Source of the DNA: Corynebacterium sp. 13CS0277
Lineage (GTDB): Bacteria; Actinomycetota; Actinomycetes; Mycobacteriales; Mycobacteriaceae
Direction of reading: 5' to 3'
Assembly (NCBI RefSeq): GCF_002994655.1
Contig: NZ_PPDL01000025.1
Location: forward strand, 1-41,808
Length of the DNA: 41,808 nucleotides
Shown: piece after piece, positions 13,890 to 22,269 of the stretch
Layout of the letters: each line of letters opens with the position of its first letter
How positions within the stretch are numbered: the first letter of the stretch is position 1
Position numbers and translations under genes: made by a program
The notes under the pieces: generated by a model
The model's input: only the letters and a program-made list of their open reading frames with translations
The model's database searches: none
Told to the model about the DNA's origin: nothing

Positions 13890-14411
13890 GTGGAACTGCC
13901 CGCAGCGTGCCGAACGCTCCACGCAAACATCCGCGCACTGCGGGACGCGCTCCACAGCACCGGCAGCTGTGGAGACACCACGCGCCCGCCCGGCAGGGGA
14001 GGAACCGCAGGCCCAAAACCACCCCTTAGTATCCACCAGCTGGACACGCTCATGAGGGTGGAAGACGAAGCCGCAGATCTAGTACGACTCGTAGCCACCG
14101 CCTGCGGTGAACCACACCCCACCGGGGTGCGCGGCCTACTCTGGCTGGCCGACCACCCCAGCCTGGTGTACGCCTATGATGAACCCGAAGCAGTCGCCTG
14201 CGGCATCGTAGAGCTGGCGAACTACACCACCCGGATGCTGGACCCAGGCGGGGCGGCGCGCCTACCCCACACCCTTACCGTGGAAGGCGCGCACCGCATG
14301 GCCCACGCCCTGGGCTACCCCCTACCGCTCGACACGGTAGAAGCCTGGTGCAGTGACGGGGTAATCAGTGTGGAGCGACTACAACAGAAACTGCTTCACC
14401 TGCCGATTTGA
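13890..14411 (+). CDS. Possible late-gene regulator with C-terminal HTH-like region
   Basis: 173 aa, GTG start preceded by GAAAGGTGAACCCAC. An N-terminal helical part with a Gly/Pro-rich linker is followed by a domain centred on LWLADHPSLVYAYDEPEAVA. The last 45 residues (LTVEGAHRMAHALGYPLPLD, then TVEAWCSDGVISVERL) look like a DNA-binding helix-turn-helix. It is the last gene before a promoter-terminator pair, the place occupied by the Q antiterminator in lambda. That analogy is positional only; there is no evident sequence similarity to Q. Confidence 0.6.
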   Translation: MELPAACRTLHANIRALRDALHSTGSCGDTTRPPGRGGTAGPKPPLSIHQLDTLMRVEDEAADLVRLVATACGEPHPTGVRGLLWLADHPSLVYAYDEPEAVACGIVELANYTTRMLDPGGAARLPHTLTVEGAHRMAHALGYPLPLDTVEAWCSDGVISVERLQQKLLHLPI

Positions 14412-14438
14412 CACGCCAACAACCCCCCGTGGTACGCT
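14408..14438 (+). promoter_or_regulatory. Possible late promoter
   Basis: A perfect TTGACA (14408-14413), a 19-bp spacer and TACGCT (14433-14438), with TGG before the -10 as in extended -10 promoters. It overlaps the end of the preceding gene. The predicted start near 14445 falls only a few nt before a strong terminator, so transcripts would stop early unless antiterminated. Confidence 0.4.
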
Positions 14439-14450
14439 TCACTCATCAAA

Positions 14451-14479
14451 CCCCCGCGCCCAAAAGGGCCGGGGGCTTT
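14451..14479 (+). terminator. Terminator/attenuator at head of late leader
   Basis: CCCCCG-C-GCCC (14451-14461) pairs with GGGCCGGGGG (14466-14475) around an AAAA loop, with one bulged C, followed by CTTTC. It ends the small-gene operon and directly follows a candidate promoter. Confidence 0.7.
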
Positions 14480-14770
14480 CGCGTACCCCGCTGGTGTTGG
14501 TGGTGCGTGCAGCGTCAAATGGCCCAACATGAAGACGAACAATGCAGCCGACACCCACAAGGTGACGCGGCCCACCGTGGGGGTTCTTACTCGCTTCTTG
14601 CCCCACGGTGCGGCTCAAGCATGGACGGGGACAAAGGGGAACAGGGAACCGCAGACTGGATCACTGCGGGTTAGCCGTCCACTGTGTCAACCACGGCCCG
14701 CTAGGACCGAACTCGCCTAGCGGCCCACCCCTGCGCCGCACGCATCACCCAACACCAACGAGGAAACCGC
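14480..14770 (+). other. Hairpin-rich noncoding leader
   Basis: About 290 nt without a credible gene. Three separate hairpins follow each other: CACCGTGGGG/CCCCACGGTG (14573-14610, 10 bp perfect), CCGCAG/CTGCGG (14649-14669) and GGCC(C)GCTAGG/CCTAGCGGCC (14695-14725, one bulge). Open frames at 14408-14674 and 14529-14720 cross these stems, lack ribosome binding sites and have odd composition. The region is a candidate structured leader or small RNA between the early and late genes. Confidence 0.5.
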
Positions 14771-15544
14771 ATGACCATCAACATCATCACCGGCCCACCA
14801 GCCGCAGGCAAAAGCACATACCTGCGGCAGCATGCCCAGCCGGGTGACATTCGTATCGACTTTGACGAACTGGCAAACCTGCTAGTCGGAGCCGAACCCG
14901 CAAACCATGAGCACGAACGCGATATCCGCGACTATGTGCGCGCGGTGCGGAAAACGGCCATAGACCGGGCGTTGAAACAAACCAAACGCGACGTGTGGAT
15001 TATTCACAGCATGCCCGGGGCAAGCACCATGCAGCGGTACAAAAACGCGGGTGCGAAAATCCACACCGTAGACCCAGGGCGTGATGTAGTGATGAAGCGC
15101 ATCAAAGCTGAGCGTCCCCCACTCATGTTCAAAGTAGCCGCCCAGTGGTACGAACAACAGGCCACAGGCGGACCCAAACCCCCACGCGAAAACACCACCC
15201 AAAAAGGACTGGGCTACCGGCACCAGCAGCAGCGCCGCTACCTGCTGGCCAAACACCAGGATGGTGCAGCCTGCTGGTGGTGCGGAAAACCCATGTACCG
15301 CGACAAAAACCGCAACTGGGATCGGCGGGCACTTGCAGCCGACCACAGTCAAGCCCGCGCACTGCACGGCACGGCGAACAACCTCGCAGACAGGTTGCTT
15401 CACGGCACGTGCAACGCGCAGCGTGGTGACGGAACCCGCGACGATACGCGGCCCGCCATTGCCCCCCGGCCTGCGGCTGAACCCGCGCCCCCCGCAGGGG
15501 GTGGGGGTGGTGCCCCAACCAAGGTGTTTGCCTGGCCGAAATAG
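14771..15544 (+). CDS. P-loop kinase-like domain fused to HNH endonuclease
   Basis: 257 aa. The N-terminal domain (about 1-115) has a Walker A GPPAAGKST (8-16), DIRIDFDEL and a late RIKAERPP, as in AAA_33/polynucleotide-kinase-like P-loop proteins. The C-terminal domain (about 155-220) is HNH: CWWCGKPM, then AADHSQARALHG, then HGTCNAQRGDG. HNH proteins beside the terminase are common in cos phages with 3' overhangs and can be needed for packaging cleavage. A kinase joined to the HNH is less usual and could couple nicking with 5'-end phosphorylation. That coupling is inference. RBS GAGGAAACCGC precedes the ATG. Confidence 0.82.
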   Translation: MTINIITGPPAAGKSTYLRQHAQPGDIRIDFDELANLLVGAEPANHEHERDIRDYVRAVRKTAIDRALKQTKRDVWIIHSMPGASTMQRYKNAGAKIHTVDPGRDVVMKRIKAERPPLMFKVAAQWYEQQATGGPKPPRENTTQKGLGYRHQQQRRYLLAKHQDGAACWWCGKPMYRDKNRNWDRRALAADHSQARALHGTANNLADRLLHGTCNAQRGDGTRDDTRPAIAPRPAAEPAPPAGGGGGAPTKVFAWPK

Positions 15545-15734
15545 GTCCCCCCCTAAAAATGTTAGATGGGGGGTATCGCCCTGACCCCCCACGGTCGCGC
15601 GGCACTCAGCGCTTTCTCCCTCCCCTGATTTTTGGGGCGTTTTTAGCGCCTGGAGGCGCGTCTGGCGGGCGAACTGAGTCGCCTTAGGGGTTTGGGATGG
15701 TTGGCGTTTTGTACTGTTACGTTAAGGGGTTGTT
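15545..15734 (+). other. Noncoding region before terminase, candidate cos site
   Basis: 190 nt with no gene, between the HNH gene and the small terminase, the usual place of cos. It has C and G runs in inverted order (CCCCCCC at 15547-15553, GGGGGG at 15568-15573, CCCCCC at 15585-15590). A small hairpin CCCC-TGATTTTT-GGGG (about 15622-15637) is followed by CGTTTTT. Plus-strand composition changes here from C-rich to G-rich. The cut position cannot be read from the sequence. Confidence 0.45.
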
Positions 15735-16067
15735 GTGGACGCGCAGACACTATCCGGTTTGGTTCGCGATTTCGTTGGTGAGCGTGAGCTGAACCCTCAG
15801 GACCTGGCCGCAGTGCAGACGTTTGTTTCGCTGCGGGAGCGGCTGGCGGATTTTCGGCATGCGATTGACCAGCAGGGTGTTGTGGTGGCGTCCGAGGATG
15901 GTGCGGTGAAGCCCCACCCGTTGTTGGATGCTGAGCGGCGCACCAGTGCGGAGTTGCGCGGATGGGTTCAGGAACGCCCCGATTTATTTGGTGAGGAAAA
16001 GGGGCGGGGTATGTCTACCCGGGAGCGGCGCGCGGCCACGCAGGGGTTTAACCTGCACGCCATCTAG
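15735..16067 (+). CDS. terS: Terminase small subunit (P27-like)
   Basis: 110 aa. VKPHPLLDAERRTSAELRGW is the typical core of P27-type small terminases, which recognise phage DNA for packaging. The GTG start has AAGGGG 5 nt upstream. It lies 11 nt before the large subunit gene, which carries its own AGGAGGTG. Confidence 0.8.
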   Translation: MDAQTLSGLVRDFVGERELNPQDLAAVQTFVSLRERLADFRHAIDQQGVVVASEDGAVKPHPLLDAERRTSAELRGWVQERPDLFGEEKGRGMSTRERRAATQGFNLHAI

Positions 16068-16078
16068 GAGGTGCGACC

Positions 16079-17623
16079 ATGATTCAACTTGACAAACTTA
16101 TCGGCTCGCAGCAGCCGCGCCTTTCGCACATCCCGGATGGGGACACCACGTGGGGCGATAAAGCCGTCAAGTTTTGTCGCGACGTGGTGGGCATGACGTT
16201 GCTGCCGTGGCAGGAAAACCTACTGCGCGACATGTGCCGGATGGGGCCTGATGAAAAGTGGGCCGCGCGTGAAAGCGTCGTGGTCGTGCCCCGTCAGAAT
16301 GGTAAGGGTGAGGTTATCCTGGCCCGCACTCTCGCAGGCGTGTACCTGTTTGGCGAAAAGACCATCTTTCATACCGCCCACCTGATGGACACCGCTATCG
16401 ACGCATGTCACCGCACGTGGGAGTTCATCGAAGCATCTGATGATCTGCTGTGGGCGTTCACTGATGGTGACGCGTCTTTGCAGCCCCGCCTACGGCAGGG
16501 TAACGGGAAAGAGTGCATTGAGTTTCCTGCACTGGGTGCAAAAATTTGGTACCGCACCCGCACCCCAAAAACTGCGCGTGGCCTATCTGTTGACCTGCTC
16601 ATTTATGATGAGTGTTTCAACTTGCCCCGTGAGACGTTCGCGGCGATGGACAAAACCACGCGTGCCAAACAGCGCGCGCAAAAGATGTTCATCTCTTCCC
16701 CCGTCAACCGTTTTGAGCACGCCCATGGCGCTGTGTTCAGCGCGAAACGCTGGGCCGCGATGGATGGCGCGCCGGGCACCTTGTTTGCTGAGTGGTCTGC
16801 CGCACCGGATGCCGATCCTCTGGACCCGGCCACGTGGGCGCAGGCCAACCCGAGCCTGGGGCCGGTCGCTCAGCTGGAGGATATTCGGGGTGACGCGCAT
16901 TCTGCGAGCACGTCCGCCGACCTGATGGGCACCTTTATGGTCGAAACACTGGGCGTGGGTGACTGGTACCCGCGTGATGGTGAAGCCCAGGAAGATTTCA
17001 CGCCGATTCTTCCCTATAAGGCGTGGGAGGATGCCCACGACCCGCAGCCCCGCTGGCAGGGCACGGATATCGTGGCCGCTTTCGACACGGACCCGGACGG
17101 TAAGGATGCCGCCGTGGTGGTGGCCTACCCCACTGCTAAGGGCGTGCATCTGGCGTTGCAGCCGGGTACGGAGTTCGACCGTGAAAGCATCGTGGCCGGG
17201 GTGGTCAAACTCGTTGATGAGTACGATCCGCTGGCGGTGGTGGTGGAGTCTAGGGGGCCTGCGGCCACGACCATTCAGATGATGCAGCGTGAGGGGCTGG
17301 AGCCTGCGCAGGTGAGCGCCCGTGATGTGACGCGGGCGTGCGAGCTGTTCCTATCTCTGTTCCATGAGGGGCGTATCACTCATGATGGGAACCCCCGGTG
17401 GGCGGACGCCCTGGCGCGTGCCCGGTTCCGCTCCATGTCTTCCGGTAGGGCGATTGAGCGCTACACAAAGGATGCGTGTGTGTTTGTGGCTGCGACGTTT
17501 GCGGCGTGGGGGTTGGAGCAGTTCCGCATCCCGGACCATGTTGATGTGCGGCGGCTGGCTGCGCCGGTGGAGTCTACGCCCATGATGGTGACCAGCGGAG
17601 CATCTTACGATTTTGATTTTTGA
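16079..17623 (+). CDS. terL: Terminase large subunit
   Basis: 514 aa DNA-packaging motor. The ATPase domain has an adapted Walker A PRQNGKGE (about 74-81) preceded by VVV, and Walker B LLIYDECFN (about 176-184). The C-terminal nuclease part begins near VAAFDTDPDGKDAAVVVAY, whose aspartates fit the RNase H-like fold. Length is normal. AGGAGGTGCGACC precedes the start. Confidence 0.96.
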   Translation: MIQLDKLIGSQQPRLSHIPDGDTTWGDKAVKFCRDVVGMTLLPWQENLLRDMCRMGPDEKWAARESVVVVPRQNGKGEVILARTLAGVYLFGEKTIFHTAHLMDTAIDACHRTWEFIEASDDLLWAFTDGDASLQPRLRQGNGKECIEFPALGAKIWYRTRTPKTARGLSVDLLIYDECFNLPRETFAAMDKTTRAKQRAQKMFISSPVNRFEHAHGAVFSAKRWAAMDGAPGTLFAEWSAAPDADPLDPATWAQANPSLGPVAQLEDIRGDAHSASTSADLMGTFMVETLGVGDWYPRDGEAQEDFTPILPYKAWEDAHDPQPRWQGTDIVAAFDTDPDGKDAAVVVAYPTAKGVHLALQPGTEFDRESIVAGVVKLVDEYDPLAVVVESRGPAATTIQMMQREGLEPAQVSARDVTRACELFLSLFHEGRITHDGNPRWADALARARFRSMSSGRAIERYTKDACVFVAATFAAWGLEQFRIPDHVDVRRLAAPVESTPMMVTSGASYDFDF

Positions 17624-17644
17624 TTAGCTATCTAGGAGGTGGGC

Positions 17645-18889
17645 GTGAGCGAACTGGGATACATTGCGGACCCGGGGGGTTTTGGCCCCCTACAGGATGA
17701 CAACTGGGAACTGCGGTGGCCGCGAAGCGCGTGGGTGTACGCGAAGATGGGGCGCGAAGACGCCCAGGTGCAGTCCATTTTGTCCGCGTTGTCGCTGCCG
17801 ATTAGGCGGGCTACGTGGCGTGTTGACCCGAATGGTGCGCCCCCGGAGGTTGTGGCCCGTGTGGCGGAAGACCTGCGGTTGCCCGTGCTGGGTGAGGAAG
17901 CATCGCGCCCGCTGGCACCCCGGCAGGGGCGGATTAGCTGGGCGAATCACCTCCAGCAGGCGTTGCTTTCCTTGCAGTTCGGCTGCATGTTTTTTGAACA
18001 GGTCTACGCCACGGATGCGGACGGGAACGAGCACCTTGTGAAGCTGGCCCCGCGCATGCCGGGCACGATTCAGGAAGTCCGCACCGCACCGGACGGGGGC
18101 CTGCTGTCCATCGTGCAGCGGCCTGCGCCGAACAGTAAGAGCGCGAAGCCGATTGAAATCCCTGTGTCCCGCCTGGTGGCCTACGTGTACAACCCGGTGG
18201 GTGGCAGCTGGACAGGTACTAGCGTGCTGCGGCCCGCGTACAAGCACTGGAAGTTGCGTGACCAGCTCCTACGGCTGGAAGTCAACGCGCTAGACCGTAA
18301 CGGCATGGGCGTACCCGTCTACCAGGGCACGGAGCATGCTGCGGATCGGGACGCGGATTTGGCGACTGGTCGTGAACTCGCATCCCAGCTGCGTGCGGGT
18401 GCGGCGACGGGTGCGGCTATCCCGGCTGGTGCGAAGTTGGAAATCAAAGCCCCGTCCGGCACGATTCTGTCCCCCCGTGCGGCGATTGAATACCATGACG
18501 CGCAGATGGCGCGGGCGGTGCTTGCGCACTTCCTGAACCTGTCGGACGGTGGGGGTTCCTACGCTCTCGCAGAGACCCAGGCGGACCTCTTCATCCAGGC
18601 GCTCCAGACCATCGCGGAGTGGGTGGCCGACACTGCGACGCAGCACATTGTTGAAGACCTTGTGCAGGTGGCGTTTCCGGAGCACACGGGCACGTGCCCG
18701 CAAATCATGTGTGACCCGATTGCGTCCAAGAAAGAGCTAACGGCTAGTGACCTATCGCTACTGGTGAATGCGGGTGCGATTTGGTGTGAACCGGCACTGG
18801 AAGACGATTTGCGCAGGCGTTACAACCTCCCGCCTAAGTCGCCTGACTTCCAGCCAAAGATTCATCAGAGTGACGAAAGGAGCGAGTAG
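17645..18889 (+). CDS. Portal protein (DUF935-like)
   Basis: 414 aa. It forms the ring through which DNA enters the head. Typical pieces are QSILSALSLPIRRATWRV near the N terminus, SLQFGCMFFEQVY and a C-terminal VLAHFLNLSDGGGSYALAE. GTG 17645 has AGGAGG 5 nt upstream; GTG 17639 abuts that site and is not used. It lies between terminase and the protease, as expected. Confidence 0.92.
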   Translation: MSELGYIADPGGFGPLQDDNWELRWPRSAWVYAKMGREDAQVQSILSALSLPIRRATWRVDPNGAPPEVVARVAEDLRLPVLGEEASRPLAPRQGRISWANHLQQALLSLQFGCMFFEQVYATDADGNEHLVKLAPRMPGTIQEVRTAPDGGLLSIVQRPAPNSKSAKPIEIPVSRLVAYVYNPVGGSWTGTSVLRPAYKHWKLRDQLLRLEVNALDRNGMGVPVYQGTEHAADRDADLATGRELASQLRAGAATGAAIPAGAKLEIKAPSGTILSPRAAIEYHDAQMARAVLAHFLNLSDGGGSYALAETQADLFIQALQTIAEWVADTATQHIVEDLVQVAFPEHTGTCPQIMCDPIASKKELTASDLSLLVNAGAIWCEPALEDDLRRRYNLPPKSPDFQPKIHQSDERSE

Positions 18890-20136
18890 TGAAGTTCTGG
18901 GCCTTACAGGCACATGACGATAAAAATCCGGGTGTCGTTGACCTGCGGGTTTTCGGAGAAATCGGCGGCTACGACTGTGACGCCGACGAAATTTACTACG
19001 ACTTAGAAGAGCTGGGGGATATCGAGCGGATCAACCTCCACCTGAACAGCCCTGGCGGCGACGTGTACGCGGGTCTGACATTCATGTCATGGCTGCAAAA
19101 GCACCCTGCCCGCGTGGTGGGCTATGTGGAGGGCATGGCCGCGTCTGCTGCAAGTGTGATCGCGGTGGGTGCGTGCGATGAATTGGTCATGCGCCCGCAC
19201 GCAGACCTGATGATTCACGATGCTTGGACGTGGGTGGACGGTAACGCGGAGCAGTTGGGGCGTGCGGTGGAGCGGCTGGAAAAGATTTCCGGCACGCTGG
19301 CTGAAATCTACGCGGCGAAAGCCGGGGGCACCCCCGAGTTCTGGCGTGAGCGCATGCGGGAAGAAACCTGGTACAGCGCGGATGAAGCCGTGGCGGCAGG
19401 CCTAGCAGATCGTGTTGAGGATGCGCGCGCTGGTGCGCCTGCTGTCGTGGAGCGTGTCGCAGCTGATGCGCGGCGCGTGGTCCGGGACAGGTACAAGTAC
19501 AGCGGGCGGGCTGCTGCTCCCGCCCCGAAACTGTTGGAGACGGATATGACTTTTATTTCGGATGTTGCGGAGCGCCTGGGTGTGGCCGCGACGGACGCAA
19601 AGGTGGTGCTGGCCGCGCTGGATGAAGCGCTGGCAGAGCAGGCCACCACGGTTGTCGAGGATGAGCCGGACACCCCCGAGGATGCGGACACCCCCGAGGA
19701 TGACACGGACGCCGCAAAGGCGGACGCCCTGGCCGACATGGCGGAAGAGGAAGCCGCCGACGATGCGGACACCCCCGAGGATGACGCGGAGCCGTTGACC
19801 GTCACGGTCGATGCTGCTGCTTTGGCTCAGCTCCAGGCGGATGCCGCCTACGGTGCAAAGGCCCGCGCTGCTGCGGAAGCTGCCGCACGTGCGGCCATCG
19901 TTGACGCGGCCATCGCGGAGAATCGGATTTCTCCCACCAGCCGTGAACGCTGGCTGAAAGCTATCGCGGCGGATGAGCAGGGCACGCGGGAGCGGCTGGC
20001 TGCTATCCCGGTGAATCTGATCCCCCGCGCGGAGCTGGGTACTTCCCGCGATGCGGTGGAGGATGAGGGCGACGCGCTGGCCGACTTGGATGCGCGGGCG
20101 AAGAAGATGGGGCTTTTTGCCCCCCGGAAGTACTAG
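18889..20136 (+). CDS. ClpP-like head maturation protease with C-terminal scaffold-like region
   Basis: 415 aa. The ClpP-fold protease (about 1-190) shows HLNSPGGDVYAG, the nucleophile serine in GMAASAASVIA (S86) and the histidine in LMIHDAW (H110). The C-terminal part (about 215-415) is Glu/Asp/Ala-rich and helical with three DTPED repeats, as expected of a fused scaffold that is cut away during capsid assembly. An internal ATG at 19546 (GGAGACGGAT upstream) could yield the scaffold alone. GTG start overlaps the portal stop. Confidence 0.92.
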   Translation: MKFWALQAHDDKNPGVVDLRVFGEIGGYDCDADEIYYDLEELGDIERINLHLNSPGGDVYAGLTFMSWLQKHPARVVGYVEGMAASAASVIAVGACDELVMRPHADLMIHDAWTWVDGNAEQLGRAVERLEKISGTLAEIYAAKAGGTPEFWRERMREETWYSADEAVAAGLADRVEDARAGAPAVVERVAADARRVVRDRYKYSGRAAAPAPKLLETDMTFISDVAERLGVAATDAKVVLAALDEALAEQATTVVEDEPDTPEDADTPEDDTDAAKADALADMAEEEAADDADTPEDDAEPLTVTVDAAALAQLQADAAYGAKARAAAEAAARAAIVDAAIAENRISPTSRERWLKAIAADEQGTRERLAAIPVNLIPRAELGTSRDAVEDEGDALADLDARAKKMGLFAPRKY

Positions 20137-20145
20137 GAGACTTGA

Positions 20146-20541
20146 ATGTCTGAAACGTTTACCAGTGGCCCGGAGACTTACCCGGCCGCTAAGCCGGTTG
20201 TCAAGAATCGGCTGGTCACGCTCACGGATAAGGGTGTGGAGCATGCCACCGCTGACGGCGACGTGTATGGCGCGGTGCTCACGGATGCCGCGCCTAAGCC
20301 GGAGGATAAGGCGGTGAACACTCTGGTTCATACCCCCTGGGTTGCGGCTGTGTACAGCGCACCCCAGACTGTTCGGCTGGCTTGTGATGCGGCTGATGGT
20401 GTGAAGCGTGGCGCGAAGATCTACGCCGCAGCTGACGGCAAGGTCGCCACCACCGGCACCGTTGTTGTGGGTGTGGCCGCGATGAATGGCGCGGACGGAC
20501 TTGTGCCGGTGAAGCTTACGACCCCCGCGCACGCGGGCTAA
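20146..20541 (+). CDS. Capsid decoration-like protein (DUF2190-type)
   Basis: 131 aa, beta-rich, with VVKNRLVTLTDKGVEHATAD, GDVYGAVLTDAA and ending KLTTPAHAG. The pattern fits small head-stabilising proteins encoded just before the major capsid gene. AGGAGACTTGA precedes the ATG. Confidence 0.75.
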   Translation: MSETFTSGPETYPAAKPVVKNRLVTLTDKGVEHATADGDVYGAVLTDAAPKPEDKAVNTLVHTPWVAAVYSAPQTVRLACDAADGVKRGAKIYAAADGKVATTGTVVVGVAAMNGADGLVPVKLTTPAHAG

Positions 20542-20553
20542 GGGAGGAAAAAT

Positions 20554-21471
20554 ATGGATACCATCGTGGCGTCCGCCTATGACGGTCAGAACCTGACTGT
20601 GGCGGAGATGCTCAAAGACCCCACCTACATCCCGACCCGCGTGGTTGAGGGTATGCAGGGGCAGTTCCTCGCAGAACTGCTGTTTCGCAATGGCGGTACG
20701 AATGACGGTGTGGTCGCGTTCCGCGAAGCAGCCAGCCCGTACCTGAACCTGGATGCTCAGGAAGTCGCAGAGTTCGCGGAAATTCCGGTCGCTAACCTCG
20801 CATACGGTGCCCTGCACTCTGTGGTGGGTGTGAAGACGGCGCTGGCCATCCGCATCTCCAGGGAGATGATTCGTGAGAATCGTGTGGATCAGGTGGCTGC
20901 GCACCTGGAAGCACTGAACAAGACCATGGTCAAGACGGACGTTAAGGCCGCTGTGGATGCGTTTGTCAACAACGATGCGGTGGCTAAGGTGGGCGCTGGC
21001 GCTAAGTGGGCTGCTGGCGCGGACCCCATCAAGGACGTTCTGGACGCGGTGGAGAAGATTCAGGGTGCGGAAGCCCCTGGCGGCGCGTATTTCGACTACG
21101 TGCCTGACACCATGGTTCTTCACCCCATGGCCTTGACTGCGCTGCTGCGAAACGAGCAGGTTCAGCGTTTCTATGTGGGCGATAACGCTTCCGAGAATCC
21201 TGTGTACACGGGCCTGGAGTCGAAGACCCTGTTTGGCCTGAACGTGGCCACGTCCCGGTTCATGGACCCCGCGCAGGTGATTGTCATGGAAGCTGGCGCG
21301 GTGGGCTTTTACTCCGATACGGACCCGCTTCAGGCCACGCCCATGTACGAAGAGGGTGGTGCGTCTGGTGCTGGTGGCCCCCGCCAGACGTGGCGCGCGG
21401 ACATGTGGCGGAAGCGGATTCTGGGTGTTGACAACCCTAAGGCTGCTGTGGTCATCACGGGTGTGAAGTAA
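20554..21471 (+). CDS. Major capsid protein
   Basis: 305 aa, HK97-fold candidate by position, size and composition. LTVAEMLKDPTYIPTRV is at the N terminus, ALAIRISREMIRENRVDQVA sits in the spine-helix region, and VTGVK-like beta ends (AAVVITGVK) close it. No separate delta domain is visible, fitting a scaffold carried on the protease. GGGAGGAAAAAT precedes the ATG. Confidence 0.92.
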   Translation: MDTIVASAYDGQNLTVAEMLKDPTYIPTRVVEGMQGQFLAELLFRNGGTNDGVVAFREAASPYLNLDAQEVAEFAEIPVANLAYGALHSVVGVKTALAIRISREMIRENRVDQVAAHLEALNKTMVKTDVKAAVDAFVNNDAVAKVGAGAKWAAGADPIKDVLDAVEKIQGAEAPGGAYFDYVPDTMVLHPMALTALLRNEQVQRFYVGDNASENPVYTGLESKTLFGLNVATSRFMDPAQVIVMEAGAVGFYSDTDPLQATPMYEEGGASGAGGPRQTWRADMWRKRILGVDNPKAAVVITGVK

Positions 21472-21821
21472 TGGCGTCCTACGTTCTGACTGTGGATTCG
21501 TGGGAGCCGTGGCCGCCCGCCGATCCTCTGCACCCTGTGGTGTACAGGCGTGGGGATGCGGTTGACGTGGATGGGGTGGATGTGGATTGGGCTGTGCGTG
21601 TGGGCATCATTGCTGACGCGGACGCGCTGCCCGCCCCGGCACCCGCCCCTGCTGTGGTGGTCGAGGAACCCGCAGAGGAACCCGCCCCGGCACCCGCCGT
21701 GGAAGCCCCGGTGAAGCCTAAGAAAACCGCGCCCGTTGACGCGTGGCGCGACTACGCAACCCACCTGGGCATTGACGTCAAGGGGCTGACCCGGGCGGAG
21801 ATTATTTCCGCTGTTGGCTAA
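21471..21821 (+). CDS. Head protein with C-terminal HeH/SAP-like motif
   Basis: 116 aa. A beta-rich N-terminal part (VYRRGDAVDVDGVDVDW) is joined by a Pro/Ala/Glu linker to a short helical motif (DAWRDYATHLGIDVKGL, then TRAEIISAVG), common in small proteins between capsid and connector genes. Start overlaps the capsid stop (TAATG). Its exact role in the head is unknown. Confidence 0.7.
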   Translation: MASYVLTVDSWEPWPPADPLHPVVYRRGDAVDVDGVDVDWAVRVGIIADADALPAPAPAPAVVVEEPAEEPAPAPAVEAPVKPKKTAPVDAWRDYATHLGIDVKGLTRAEIISAVG

Positions 21822-21846
21822 ACCCCCTGCTGAAAGGCGGTGAACC

Positions 21847-22269
21847 ATGTTCGTGGAGCTGGCAGATGTGGAAGAGCGCCTACCCCGCCCACTGTTTGAT
21901 GAGGAACGCCCCCGGGTGGAAACCCTCATTAAGGACGCGGAAGCCCGGGTGCGGGTGGCTTTTTCCCGCAGGGGCCGGGACCTTGACCGAGAGCTGGAAA
22001 CCCGGGCTGGTGACTGGCTCAAACCCACCGTGGAGTGGGTGCTGATCGACATGGTTGCCGCTGCCGTGTTGGTGGGGATGAATGCTGGTGTGCGGGCGGT
22101 GTCTTCTACGACTGGGCCGCAGTCGGATTCTCTCACCTATGCGGATGTGGGGGCCGTGTCTTTTGGTGGCGTGCGGTTGACGAATGAGCATTTGCGGGAG
22201 CTGGGTCTGGTGGCCGGTTTGCCGGTTTTCTGTGCCCCGCCGCCTATGCGGTGGCCGGAGGTGTACTGA
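21847..22269 (+). CDS. Head-tail connector protein (Gp19/Gp15/Gp42-like)
   Basis: 140 aa, mostly helical, with LADVEERLPRPLFDEER, TLIKDAEARVRVAF and VEWVLIDMVAAAVLV. This is the pattern of adaptor proteins that bind under the portal. GGCGGTGAACC precedes the ATG. Confidence 0.83.
   Translation: MFVELADVEERLPRPLFDEERPRVETLIKDAEARVRVAFSRRGRDLDRELETRAGDWLKPTVEWVLIDMVAAAVLVGMNAGVRAVSSTTGPQSDSLTYADVGAVSFGGVRLTNEHLRELGLVAGLPVFCAPPPMRWPEVY

Noticed and set aside
14408..14720. Two short plus-strand frames in the late leader (88 and 63 codons)
   Set aside because: They run through strong hairpins, lack ribosome binding sites and have low-complexity composition. The region fits noncoding RNA or regulatory DNA better.
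17768..17778. TCCATTTTGTCC inside the portal gene as a possible fourth operator
   Set aside because: It matches only one arm and the centre of the 13-bp motif and lies within coding sequence with no promoter nearby, so chance is the simpler explanation.
19402..21123. Long minus-strand open frame (573 codons) opposite the protease and capsid genes
   Set aside because: It lies antisense to two well-identified structural genes, its start lacks a ribosome binding site, and its composition (Arg/His-rich, no recognisable domain) is that of an antisense shadow in GC-rich DNA.
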